Shown here: positions 1 through 6,264 of the stretch, in pieces | Numbering within the stretch: the first letter of the stretch is position 1 | Layout: each line of letters opens with the position of its first letter | Origin: Nitrospirota bacterium | GTDB taxonomy: Bacteria > Nitrospirota > 9FT-COMBO-42-15 > HDB-SIOI813 | Direction: 5' to 3' | NCBI GenBank assembly: GCA_023248365.1 | Contig: JAHFER010000036.1 | Location: forward strand, 1 to 10,335 | DNA length: 10,335 nt | Translations under genes and position numbers: made by a program | Notes under the pieces: model-generated | The model's input: only the letters and a program-made list of their open reading frames with translations | What the model was told of the DNA's origin: nothing | Databases searched by the model: none

Positions 1-138
1 CTTCTCCTTTTTACTGGTGACACATCTGTTGTTACACATATGGGCTATCCGATACTTTCAGCCCATCTTGCTGAACTCAAGGGCGTCCTTTCAAGGAAAA
101 AACAGCTTGTGCCAAGACTGTTAAGCGTTTTGAAGTGA
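1..138 (+). CDS. C-terminal end of an unidentified protein (partial)
   Basis: Frame 1 is open from the window edge to a TGA at 136-138 and encodes the last 45 residues of a protein. The visible part begins with a hydrophobic stretch followed by TGDTSVVTHMGYP and ends in a basic tail rich in Lys, Arg and Leu (SRKKQLVPRLLSVLK). Codon use matches the rest of the window. The fragment is too short for me to assign a family. It is convergent with the next gene, and the 200-base gap between them holds an inverted repeat. That it is a true gene end rather than a chance frame is likely but not certain. Confidence 0.5.
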   Translation, partial: LLLFTGDTSVVTHMGYPILSAHLAELKGVLSRKKQLVPRLLSVLK

Positions 139-166
139 AACTTTTAGTTAAAAACAGTATTTAATT

Positions 167-301
167 AACCACAGAGGCACTGAAACACAGAGGAAATCCA
201 ATATTTTAATTTCCTAATAAAATCAGACCTAATTGGTTTTACTGTTTATGGTTTTTCTTTATAAATTTTAAAAATCTCTGTGCCCCTGTGTCTCTGTGTT
301 T
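167..301. repeat. Intergenic inverted repeat of the CACAGAG type
   Basis: The left arm at 167-194 (AACCACAGAGGCACTG, then AAACACAGAGGA) is largely complementary to the right arm at 275-301 (TCTCTGTGCCCCTGTG, then TCTCTGTGTTT). Each arm holds two CACAGAG units about 10 bases apart. About 80 bases of AT-rich, non-coding sequence separate the arms. The element fills the gap between two convergent genes (stops at 138 and 339), where a folded transcript could end transcription from either side. Similar CACAGAG-rich intergenic repeats occur in many environmental bacterial genomes. I see no coding frame and no transposase. Confidence 0.75.
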
Positions 302-338
302 ACTTATGGTCTTTTCAAGTTTTTTAAGAAAGTCCCAT

Positions 339-1427
339 TTATTTAGACCTTGAAGTAAAAAGCACTGCGGAAATTGTATTCAAAAAGAAGATAAGTATAG
401 CTAGTACATTAAACAGCCCGCCCCACTGACGTGCAGGTATATGGTTTGTCAGGTCTCCGAATATCCTCAGTATCAGTGATATGTGAAGCAGGATAAGGTG
501 AATATAAAATCGCGGATGAAAATTCATGGGTTTGCCTAATACGGACGGGAAAATTATTGGCGCATGTCCGAAGATCATTACAAAGACAAAACCTAAGAAT
601 ACGGTATGCAGCATAGCATCATAAAGAGGCCCTGCTGTAGCTCCTCCGGCGGACATTAGTGTTATTCCGCTGACTAACAGCCATACATAACCGGACAGGA
701 GGCAGACAGCAATAAAACGGGGCAGGCCCTGCTGATGTATGGTCTTCCTTGCCATGTCGTATTTTATCAGCCACAGGGATAAAAAAATCATCCCCACACC
801 TGTCAGGCGGATGCCGGACTCAAAATTAACTCCTGTGTACATTATTCCTGTTATGAAGATTGCAACATCAATGATAAAGAGGGTTTTTACAGATACCAGT
901 TGCTGAAGTAAACGGGTTAACTCAAGACGCTCACCGGCGATAGTCAGGACAAGAAAACCTGCCCACCACATAACGACCTGTGAGACCGGCGCTCCTTTCA
1001 TCCATGCGAGATTTCCTGCAAACCACAGAAGCGCACCTATTCCCATAATTATAATGTGAAGGCCGGCCTGTATCCGGTATATGTAGATGAATACTATTAC
1101 AAGGATGAAACTTCCTGCGGTAATTAACAGCGGGCCATACTGTTGAAGAATACCTGTAATAAGTAATATGGCGCCTATGCCTGTCAGCAGAGGTGCGAGG
1201 TAGGTAAACCCCTTTTTTAATGCCACAGCCCGTTCCAAACTTATCAGTGTGCCGAGAAAGCCTGAAACCATGAGGGGGCCATGTAACATTGAAAAATTTT
1301 GGGAAAAATTTTGGAAGGCAGAAGGCAGAGGCCAGCCGATGCGCAATAGTCCGCCTAACAGTGCGGCAATCAAAGAAAGCATCCCCATAAACATTAACGG
1401 TAAATGTACCCGGTTCTTACTCATCAT
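339..1427 (-). CDS. Polytopic membrane protein, NnrS-like / heme-copper-protein-like
   Basis: This is a 362-residue, very hydrophobic protein with about 12 predicted membrane helices (roughly residues 10-30, 48-68, 76-94, 97-117, 121-143, 150-167, 183-200, 207-222, 237-258, 270-293, 306-323, 336-356). Intramembrane histidines lie in LHGPLMVSGF (H49, followed by E65 and R66), in MLHTVFLGF (H274), in FGHAPIIFP (H288) and at H310 and H315. This layout, with an early H-G-P/G-F helix and a late H-x13-H helix, resembles NnrS proteins, which are heme- and copper-containing membrane proteins linked to nitric-oxide stress. The match is by pattern only, and an uncharacterised sister family is possible. 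The start is the first of two tandem ATG codons, with GGAAGG seven bases upstream. A near-consensus promoter precedes it. It is divergent from the HExxH gene and convergent with the partial gene at the left edge. Confidence 0.8.
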   Translation of the reverse strand: MMSKNRVHLPLMFMGMLSLIAALLGGLLRIGWPLPSAFQNFSQNFSMLHGPLMVSGFLGTLISLERAVALKKGFTYLAPLLTGIGAILLITGILQQYGPLLITAGSFILVIVFIYIYRIQAGLHIIIMGIGALLWFAGNLAWMKGAPVSQVVMWWAGFLVLTIAGERLELTRLLQQLVSVKTLFIIDVAIFITGIMYTGVNFESGIRLTGVGMIFLSLWLIKYDMARKTIHQQGLPRFIAVCLLSGYVWLLVSGITLMSAGGATAGPLYDAMLHTVFLGFVFVMIFGHAPIIFPSVLGKPMNFHPRFYIHLILLHISLILRIFGDLTNHIPARQWGGLFNVLAILIFFLNTISAVLFTSRSK

Positions 1428-1466
1428 CCTTCACCCTTCCACCCATCAACCATTTTAAACAATCTT

Positions 1467-1495
1467 ATGATAGGAGCCGGGCAACCCCATGTCAA
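1467..1495 (-). promoter_or_regulatory. Sigma-70-type promoter for the NnrS-like gene
   Basis: Read on the minus strand, TTGACA (1495-1490) is followed after exactly 17 bases by TATCAT (1472-1467), matching the consensus at 11 of 12 positions. The expected transcription start is near 1460, about 30 bases before the ATG at 1427. No operator-like palindrome is obvious around it. Confidence 0.7.
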
Positions 1496-1595
1496 GGATT
1501 AATCTGCATTCAATTGACACTGTAATACATTTAAAGATGTAGTCGCTGTTGCCGATAAACATTTTAAAGTTTCAGCAAACCGGTCAGGCTCAACA

Positions 1596-2216
1596 GTGAA
1601 AAAGTTAAATTTAAAACTTATAATTATTGTCGTCTTTTTTTCATTGACTGTGTGTTCAGGCAATGCCTCAGCCTTAGATTATACTGACATTCCTCAGGTT
1701 GGACTTGCATTTCTGACAAACCTTAGTATTCATGAGACAGGTCACTATTTAGTTGCAAGTCAGGCAGGTGCAGCAGGAAATAGTCTTACCTTTTTCAAAA
1801 AAGACCGGAACAGTTTTTTCTTCGGACTGAGCACAGTTACCAACATAGACGACAGGTCAAAACCAGCATATCATCTTGGTGGTGAACTGGCATCAAGCTA
1901 TACATTTGAGTTTGCACTAAGACGTTACAGAGAGCATGACAGAACGACTTACAATAACGCGCTGATGTTCTTCAGTATGACAGATTTTCTATGGTATACG
2001 ACATATGCCTTTTACATCAGCCCGTATCAAAATGGAAAGTTTGACCCAATAGGAATATCTGAAACAACAGGAATAAAGAGGGAGGCGATATTCCTTGTTG
2101 CCCTTACCCAGGCCTCACTTAATGCCCTTCGCATCTACACAAGCAAGGATAGTATGGTTCCGAGCTTTATCATAGATAAATATTTTATAGGTTTTAACGT
2201 CAAAGTTCCTTTCTAA
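1596..2216 (+). CDS. Small exported/membrane protein with HExxH motif, possible minimal site-2-protease-like protein
   Basis: This 206-residue protein starts at GTG. No in-frame ATG lies between the upstream stop (1515-1517) and this codon, and a weak CAGG lies seven bases before it. The N-terminus is a signal peptide or anchor: KK, then a hydrophobic stretch, then ASA before LDY (possible cleavage after residue 26). A hydrophobic segment then contains SIHETGHYLVA, an HExxH zinc-protease motif (H46, E47, H50). It is followed by HLGGELASS (residues 93-101) and a third hydrophobic segment with an acidic residue, FSMTDFLWY (D130). HExxH in the first core helix, a Gly-rich second helix and an Asp in the third helix is the general plan of site-2 proteases (M50), but the canonical Asp-Gly motif is absent. 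I do not recognise the family, so protease activity is a hypothesis. TTGACA at 1514-1519 lacks a convincing -10 partner. Confidence 0.75.
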   Translation: MKKLNLKLIIIVVFFSLTVCSGNASALDYTDIPQVGLAFLTNLSIHETGHYLVASQAGAAGNSLTFFKKDRNSFFFGLSTVTNIDDRSKPAYHLGGELASSYTFEFALRRYREHDRTTYNNALMFFSMTDFLWYTTYAFYISPYQNGKFDPIGISETTGIKREAIFLVALTQASLNALRIYTSKDSMVPSFIIDKYFIGFNVKVPF

Positions 2217-2267
2217 GCCAGTAACCTTTCCGCTATCTTCTTCTTTACATTATTATGACAAATATCA

Positions 2268-2296
2268 TTGACGCACAAAGTGGCCCTATGTTTAAA
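2268..2296 (+). promoter_or_regulatory. Candidate promoter for mrp
   Basis: TTGACG (2268-2273) and TTTAAA (2291-2296) are separated by 17 bases, matching 5 and 4 of 6 consensus positions. A start near 2303 would leave a short leader before the AGGAGG ribosome binding site at 2319-2324. This is the best candidate in the 113-base gap after the HExxH gene. The -10 box is imperfect. Confidence 0.4.
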
Positions 2297-2329
2297 TAAC
2301 ATTATTAATTTTATTAACAGGAGGTACTT

Positions 2330-3373
2330 ATGGCCATAACAAAAGAAGAGGTGCTGAATGCTCTCAGAGTTGTAATTGATCCTGATTTGAAACAGGATGT
2401 GGTCTCACTCGGGTTTATCAAAGATTTGAATATAGAAGGGGGAAGGATTTCTTTTATTCTTGAACTTACAACACCGGCATGTCCTTTGAAGGAACAGTTA
2501 AAAGCCGCTGCTGAGAATGCCGTAAAAGGTATTAACGGGGTCAGTGAGGTACATGTTGAAGTTACCTCAAAGGTAGTTTCTCACAGGATGGAAGGTAAGG
2601 ACGAAATACTTCCGGGTGTTAAAAATATTATTGCAATTGCCAGCGGTAAAGGTGGGGTCGGGAAGTCTACGGTCTGCGTAGGACTTGCAACAGCGCTTGC
2701 GGCCACCGGTGCGAGAGTAGGGTTGCTGGATACTGATATTTATGGTCCTAGTATTCCCATTATGATGGGTGTAAAAGAACAGCCTGAAATAAAAAATGAA
2801 AAGCTAATTCCGATAGAAAAATACGGTATCAGGCTTATGTCCCTGGGATTTCTCATATCTGAAGATACGCCGCTGATCTGGAGGGGGCCTATGGTTATGA
2901 AGGCTGTTGAACAGCTTATTACAGATGTTGCGTGGGGTGAGCTTGATTACCTGTTGATGGATCTTCCTCCAGGAACCGGCGATGTTCAGCTGACCCTTGC
3001 CCAGAAGGTTCCGTTAACAGGGGCGGTGATTGTTACTACTCCACAGGACGTGGCGTTACTTGATGTTGTCAGAGGGATTTCAATGTTCCAGAAGTTAAAT
3101 GTGCCTATTCTGGGAATAGTAGAGAATATGAGCTATTTCTTATGTCCTCACTGCAATGAAAAAACGGAGATATTCAGTCACGGCGGGGGAGAGAATGCCG
3201 CAAAGAAGTGGGAAGTCCCATTTCTTGGAGAGATACCCTTAGACCTGAAAACAAGGGTTGGCGGAGACGTAGGAATACCCTCATTAATTGAAGACCCTGA
3301 TTCTCCTCAGAGTAAGATATTTATAGAGATTGCGGAGAAACTTGCCGCAGGTATTAGCTCACTCGGCAGGTAA
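2330..3373 (+). CDS. mrp: Mrp/ApbC/NBP35-family Fe-S cluster carrier ATPase with N-terminal MIP18 (DUF59) domain
   Basis: The 347-residue protein has two parts. Residues 1-85 form a MIP18/DUF59 domain with the usual TTPACPL motif (C51). Residues 97-345 form a SIMIBI-class P-loop ATPase with a deviant Walker A GKGGVGKST (106-114), DTDIYGPS (134-141) and DLPPGTGD (211-218). The C-terminal CPHC (C272, C275) is the pair that bridges a [4Fe-4S] cluster between two subunits in this family. Mrp proteins bind Fe-S clusters in the cytoplasm and deliver them to apo-proteins. Length and architecture are those of a full-length bacterial Mrp. The start is set by AGGAGG at 2319-2324, five bases before the ATG. 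It appears to be transcribed alone and is closed by the hairpin at 3388-3416. NifH and MinD are excluded by the CPHC position and the fused N-terminal domain. Confidence 0.95.
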   Translation: MAITKEEVLNALRVVIDPDLKQDVVSLGFIKDLNIEGGRISFILELTTPACPLKEQLKAAAENAVKGINGVSEVHVEVTSKVVSHRMEGKDEILPGVKNIIAIASGKGGVGKSTVCVGLATALAATGARVGLLDTDIYGPSIPIMMGVKEQPEIKNEKLIPIEKYGIRLMSLGFLISEDTPLIWRGPMVMKAVEQLITDVAWGELDYLLMDLPPGTGDVQLTLAQKVPLTGAVIVTTPQDVALLDVVRGISMFQKLNVPILGIVENMSYFLCPHCNEKTEIFSHGGGENAAKKWEVPFLGEIPLDLKTRVGGDVGIPSLIEDPDSPQSKIFIEIAEKLAAGISSLGR

Positions 3374-3387
3374 TTCTTCCCTTTATT

Positions 3388-3416
3388 CCCTCCCCCTTGT
3401 GTGTGACGGGGGAGGG
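3388..3416. terminator. GC-rich hairpin between convergent mrp and sod; possible terminator or REP-like element
   Basis: CCCTCCCCC (3388-3396) pairs perfectly with GGGGGAGGG (3408-3416) around an 11-base loop. It lies in the 71-base gap between the stop codons of mrp and the convergent sod gene. There is no T-run directly after the stem on either strand, so a classical intrinsic terminator is not fully met. The following G-rich stretch (GTGGGGGTGATGGG) recalls the CCCTC/GAGGG REP-like repeats of many bacterial genomes. A mixed terminator/REP role is likely. Confidence 0.6.
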
Positions 3417-3444
3417 GTAGAGTGGGGGTGATGGGTATCATCTT

Positions 3445-4038
3445 TTAAACTATTTTAGAAATCCTTTCCAATCTTTTGTTTGCCGCATCCCAGTTGATAT
3501 TTTTCATGAAGGTTTCAATATATGGCGGTCTTTTTACTCCGTAGTCAATGGTGTAGGCATGTTCGTATACATCCATGACAACTAAAGGCCATGCCATTGC
3601 AGGATAATTGTTATTATGGGCGTCTGCACCGTAATTGTGGAGTTTGCTGTCATACAGGCTATAGGCCAGCATTACCCAGCCTCTTACGGCCATTCCGCAG
3701 GCCTTGAAATCTTCGATCCACTTTTCAGAAGAACCAAAATCACGGTTTATCAGTTCTGCTACCCTGCCTGTAGGGTTTCCACCGCTGCCGCCAAGATTTT
3801 CAAAGTAGAGCTCATGTAATACCACACCGTTTAATGCAAAGGTCTCATCTGCCTTTAATCCGCGGTATTCACTGTAAATCTGATTGGCCTTTGAGCGGTC
3901 TGCTGTGCCCAGTTTGTCCTCGATCTCATTCAGCTTGTTTACGTATCCTGCATATAAAATATCCTTGTGTTGTGAGATCTGGTTATCAGACAAACCCTCC
4001 AATTTTCCCAACTCAAACTTTTTTATTTCATGTGACAT
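3445..4038 (-). CDS. sod: Iron/manganese-family superoxide dismutase, divergent subfamily
   Basis: The 197-residue protein keeps all four metal ligands of the Fe/Mn superoxide dismutase family: H24 (ISQHKDI), H75 (VLHELYFENLGG) and D156 and H160 (MDVYEHAY). It also keeps the gateway Tyr in GYVNKLN (Y32). It converts superoxide to peroxide and oxygen in the cytoplasm; no signal peptide is visible. Several second-sphere positions differ from classical enzymes: the conserved His four residues after H24 is Leu (L28), the Trp after the NHxFFW-type ligand helix is Phe (F79), and the DxWEHAY Trp is Tyr (Y158). Metal preference cannot be read with confidence. The start has GGGAGG seven bases upstream. 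It is the last gene of tusA-perR-sod, 94 bases after perR, so it is likely controlled by the operator at 4777-4795. I found no convincing promoter in that gap. Confidence 0.92.
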   Translation of the reverse strand: MSHEIKKFELGKLEGLSDNQISQHKDILYAGYVNKLNEIEDKLGTADRSKANQIYSEYRGLKADETFALNGVVLHELYFENLGGSGGNPTGRVAELINRDFGSSEKWIEDFKACGMAVRGWVMLAYSLYDSKLHNYGADAHNNNYPAMAWPLVVMDVYEHAYTIDYGVKRPPYIETFMKNINWDAANKRLERISKIV

Positions 4039-4132
4039 ATTTATACCTCCCTTTCTTGAATTGCTTACAGAGACCCTTATTAAGAATGCAAGTCTCCATA
4101 ATCAGACATTCATATGTAAGAACGTCCATTGG

Positions 4133-4534
4133 TTATTGTTTCTGGCATTCATGACAGATGCCGGTGAATCCTATGCAATGATTGAAAATCTTAAATCCTG
4201 TTGCCTCTGCAACAGTGTCTTCTATTTCTTTAAATATCATACCATGCACATCTCCTATCTTTCCGCACTTCTGACACGTTATGTGATAATGGAGGCCGGG
4301 ATTACCATCGAACCGTCCTTCATTACCACTACAGGCGATTTCAGAAACCTTTTCTATTGACTGTAGTAGCTTCAGATTTCTGTAAACTGTTCCAAGGCTT
4401 ATGTTCGGAATCACCTTTTTTACTTCTTTATATACCCGCTCTGCAGAAGGGTGGGAGGTTGTCCCCCTTAATACTTCCAGTATAACTTCCCGCTGTTTTG
4501 ATCTTCGCTGCATGTTTTTATTTTTTTCGGACAT
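4133..4534 (-). CDS. perR: Fur-family regulator, PerR-type
   Basis: The 133-residue protein has an N-terminal winged helix (recognition region ISLGTVYRNLKLL, about 45-57) and a C-terminal metal-binding dimerisation domain. Two CxxC pairs, CQKC (C87, C90) and CHEC (C127, C130), form the structural zinc site. The regulatory site of Bacillus PerR (H37, D85, H91, H93, D104) is matched by H28, D76 in GRFDG, H82 and H84 in LHYHITC, and D95. The Asp at the D85 position favours a PerR-type peroxide sensor over an iron-sensing Fur, although sensing is inferred. The start ATG lies inside the end of tusA (17-base overlap) and is preceded by AAAGG. It probably represses its own operon through the hexamer operator upstream of tusA. 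Confidence 0.88.
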   Translation of the reverse strand: MSEKNKNMQRRSKQREVILEVLRGTTSHPSAERVYKEVKKVIPNISLGTVYRNLKLLQSIEKVSEIACSGNEGRFDGNPGLHYHITCQKCGKIGDVHGMIFKEIEDTVAEATGFKIFNHCIGFTGICHECQKQ

Positions 4535-4757
4535 ATACCTTTATTATGCTTTCTTCCTCAATAAGTCCTATATATTCATTTTTTGTAGAAGAGCACCACG
4601 CAGGCATGTCTTTTTTAATACCTGCATCATCTGAAAGTATTTCAAGAACGTCACCACTCTGCATCTCTTTAATCTTCTTTGAAGTCATTATGATGGGCAT
4701 TGGACATAACTGCCCCACTGTATTTAATGAAATATCAATCTTTGAGGGGATTCCCAT
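4518..4757 (-). CDS. tusA: TusA/SirA-family sulfur carrier protein
   Basis: The 79-residue protein has the family signature near its N-terminus: DISLNTVGQLCPMPI, with the invariant CPxP cysteine at C18. It then follows the typical fold, including GDVLEILSDD and DMPAWCSSTKNEY (C55). TusA-family proteins carry persulfide sulfur on the CPxP cysteine for tRNA thiolation, molybdenum cofactor or dissimilatory sulfur pathways; which applies here cannot be told. The start has AAGGAG (4770-4765) six bases upstream. It is the first gene of the operon and overlaps perR by 17 bases. Finding a sulfur carrier in a PerR-controlled unit suggests a role in redox or Fe-S stress, which is inference. Confidence 0.9.
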   Translation of the reverse strand: MGIPSKIDISLNTVGQLCPMPIIMTSKKIKEMQSGDVLEILSDDAGIKKDMPAWCSSTKNEYIGLIEEESIIKVYVRKK

Positions 4758-4776
4758 TAGTTAGCTCCTTATTTTT

Positions 4777-4795
4777 AGTAATAGTAATGATTACT
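4777..4795. promoter_or_regulatory. Fur/PerR-type operator of the tusA-perR-sod operon
   Basis: On the plus strand the site reads AGTAAT AGTAAT G ATTACT, two direct hexamers and one inverted hexamer around a single base. This is the F-F-x-R layout of Fur boxes (GATAAT GATAAT C ATTATC). Its core TAAT-N-ATTA is shared with Fur and Per boxes, and AGTAAT-G-ATTACT is a perfect 6-1-6 palindrome. A further GATTAT follows at 4796-4801. The site begins just downstream of the -10 box and covers the expected start of transcription, a classic repressor position. Confidence 0.75.
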
Positions 4796-4800
4796 GATTA

Positions 4801-4829
4801 TTTATACGATATTATACAGCCATTGTCAA
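4801..4829 (-). promoter_or_regulatory. Sigma-70-type promoter of tusA-perR-sod
   Basis: Read on the minus strand, a perfect TTGACA (4829-4824) and TATAAA (4806-4801) are exactly 17 bases apart. Transcription would start near 4794, inside the hexamer operator, leaving a leader of about 37 bases to the tusA ATG at 4757. The promoter sits wholly in the 82-base gap after the HD-GYP gene, so the operon has its own start despite same-strand neighbours upstream. Confidence 0.85.
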
Positions 4830-4839
4830 TACGAAATTT

Positions 4840-6264
4840 TTATAGAAAATATTTGCTCACATCAACACCATATTTCCTGTGGTCAATGGAACGTTTAATC
4901 GTTATATTTTCATGTTTAGAAAGGTCAACCGTATCACCGTCAATCTCATTGCCTTTAGGATCGGTAATGAGTTTTATTAAGGGACGGTGTATATTAACAG
5001 GGCTTGGGTTTGCCTGTATTACAAGACCAAGCTCATTAGTGCTCAATAATACAAGAGTGCCCACCGGGTATATTCCCACCACATTGATAAAAATCTTCAG
5101 CAATGTTGGATCAAAAGCAGTGCCGCTCTTTTTCATCATGAAAAAGAGCGCCCTGTCAGGAAGGAACGGATTCCGGTTATAAACCCTTGAGGATGTGAGT
5201 GCATCATAACAGTCTGTAATACTTGCAATCCTTCCGAAAAGGCTCACCCTCTTTGGTGATAAGAGTTTAGGATAGCCGGACAAATCGTAATTCAGATGAT
5301 GCTCAAAACTTACCATAACCATCTTTATTGCCCGCTCCTGAAGCCCCTTTAATTTGAGAAGTGTCTTTACCCCGTAAACAGGGTGCCTCCTGATTATCTG
5401 CCATTCTTCCGGTGTGAAATCAGTGGGTTTATTTAAAAGATCAACAGGCATGTCTATCTTTCCTATATCATGAAACAGTGTAGCCATGCCGAGGTCGCTC
5501 AATTCCTTCCTGTTGTACCCAAGGCGCTGTCCCATTGCTAATGAGAGTATTGAAACATTGACAGAGTGATTGTAGGTATACTCATCATATGCCTTTAATG
5601 TCGTAAGGCCGAGTATGGTTGACTCATCCTGAAGCATTAAGTCAACCATTGATTGGATGAGCCTTTTTGCCTTTGTCATGTTTGCCGCATTCTTTAATTT
5701 TGTACTGTCCATAATCTCTGAGACAACGGAGATTGTTTTAAAGTAAATATTTGCAGCCATCTCCTGCGTAGTCCTAACTGGTTGCCCTAAAGACCCTGTT
5801 TCTTCCTGTAACCTGTCAATAGTGATATTTTTTATAGAATAAGAAGACAGCTTGTCCAGGACATCTTCAAATGTTTCATTGGATGTCGGGGCCTTTGAAA
5901 CAGGAGAAATAAAGGCATATACAAATTGTCTCAGTTCATTGGCAGACAACTGCAGATGAAAAGTAATTTTACCTGTATTATTCTTTTTCATTTCTCCGGT
6001 TAAGAACATTGAGGCAAGGAAGTTTTCTATATCTACCCGGATCTTGGTGTCATTTATAAACAGGTTGTCATGAATAAGTCTCAGGGAAAAAGAGTCCCTG
6101 CCTGCCAAAAGGAGATGTACGGAATCCATTGTTTTTGTTAAAGGGGTAGTAATAGCAATATTAGAAGAGTCGTGTATAAGGGCTGTCTTTATAAGGATAT
6201 GGAGGTTATTTATAAATTCTTTGCCAGAGGCGTCCTTTTTTCCCATAGAAGGCTTTTCATTCAT
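4840..6264 (-). CDS. HD-GYP domain cyclic-di-GMP phosphodiesterase
   Basis: The 474-residue protein has an N-terminal domain (about 17-122), a connecting region and an HD-GYP domain (about 215-400). The metal and catalytic signature is complete: H233 (YNHSVNVS), H265-D266 with K269 (FHDIGKID), H294 (RRHPVYG), H322-H323 (FEHHLNYD), G330-Y331-P332 and D351 (SITDCYDAL). HD-GYP proteins hydrolyse cyclic di-GMP to pGpG or GMP in the cytoplasm. The last 70 residues look like an added beta-rich module. The N-terminal domain resembles the N-terminus of the protein encoded just upstream (FSLRLIHDNLFINDTKI against LDLRIRQFEITYNDEVI). The start overlaps the upstream stop as ATGA, and GGAGAAGG lies seven bases before it. 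No REC, PAS or membrane segment is visible, so the signal input probably comes through the N-terminal domain or the partner protein. Confidence 0.93.
   Translation of the reverse strand: MNEKPSMGKKDASGKEFINNLHILIKTALIHDSSNIAITTPLTKTMDSVHLLLAGRDSFSLRLIHDNLFINDTKIRVDIENFLASMFLTGEMKKNNTGKITFHLQLSANELRQFVYAFISPVSKAPTSNETFEDVLDKLSSYSIKNITIDRLQEETGSLGQPVRTTQEMAANIYFKTISVVSEIMDSTKLKNAANMTKAKRLIQSMVDLMLQDESTILGLTTLKAYDEYTYNHSVNVSILSLAMGQRLGYNRKELSDLGMATLFHDIGKIDMPVDLLNKPTDFTPEEWQIIRRHPVYGVKTLLKLKGLQERAIKMVMVSFEHHLNYDLSGYPKLLSPKRVSLFGRIASITDCYDALTSSRVYNRNPFLPDRALFFMMKKSGTAFDPTLLKIFINVVGIYPVGTLVLLSTNELGLVIQANPSPVNIHRPLIKLITDPKGNEIDGDTVDLSKHENITIKRSIDHRKYGVDVSKYFL

Noticed and set aside
167..301. CRISPR-like repeat from the recurring CACAGAG units
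   Set aside because: Units are only seven bases, occur twice per arm in inverted arrangement and have no regular spacers or cas genes nearby.
1514..1542. Perfect TTGACA at 1514-1519 as a promoter for the HExxH gene
   Set aside because: At 16-18 bases downstream there is only GATGTA/ATGTAG/TGTAGT, with no acceptable -10 box, so I did not list it as a promoter.
4039..4132. Possible separate promoter for sod in the perR-sod gap
   Set aside because: No -35/-10 pair with acceptable spacing was found, only a weak GAGAC/GTCTC inverted repeat, so sod is treated as part of the operon.
3616..4360. Several plus-strand open frames over sod and perR (for example 3616-3819, 3834-4154, 3884-4360)
   Set aside because: They are shadows of well-supported minus-strand genes, with no ribosome binding sites or family features.
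4700..5182. Plus-strand open frame of 160 codons over the start of tusA and the end of the HD-GYP gene
   Set aside because: It spans a strong minus-strand promoter and two conserved minus-strand genes; composition is that of an antisense shadow.
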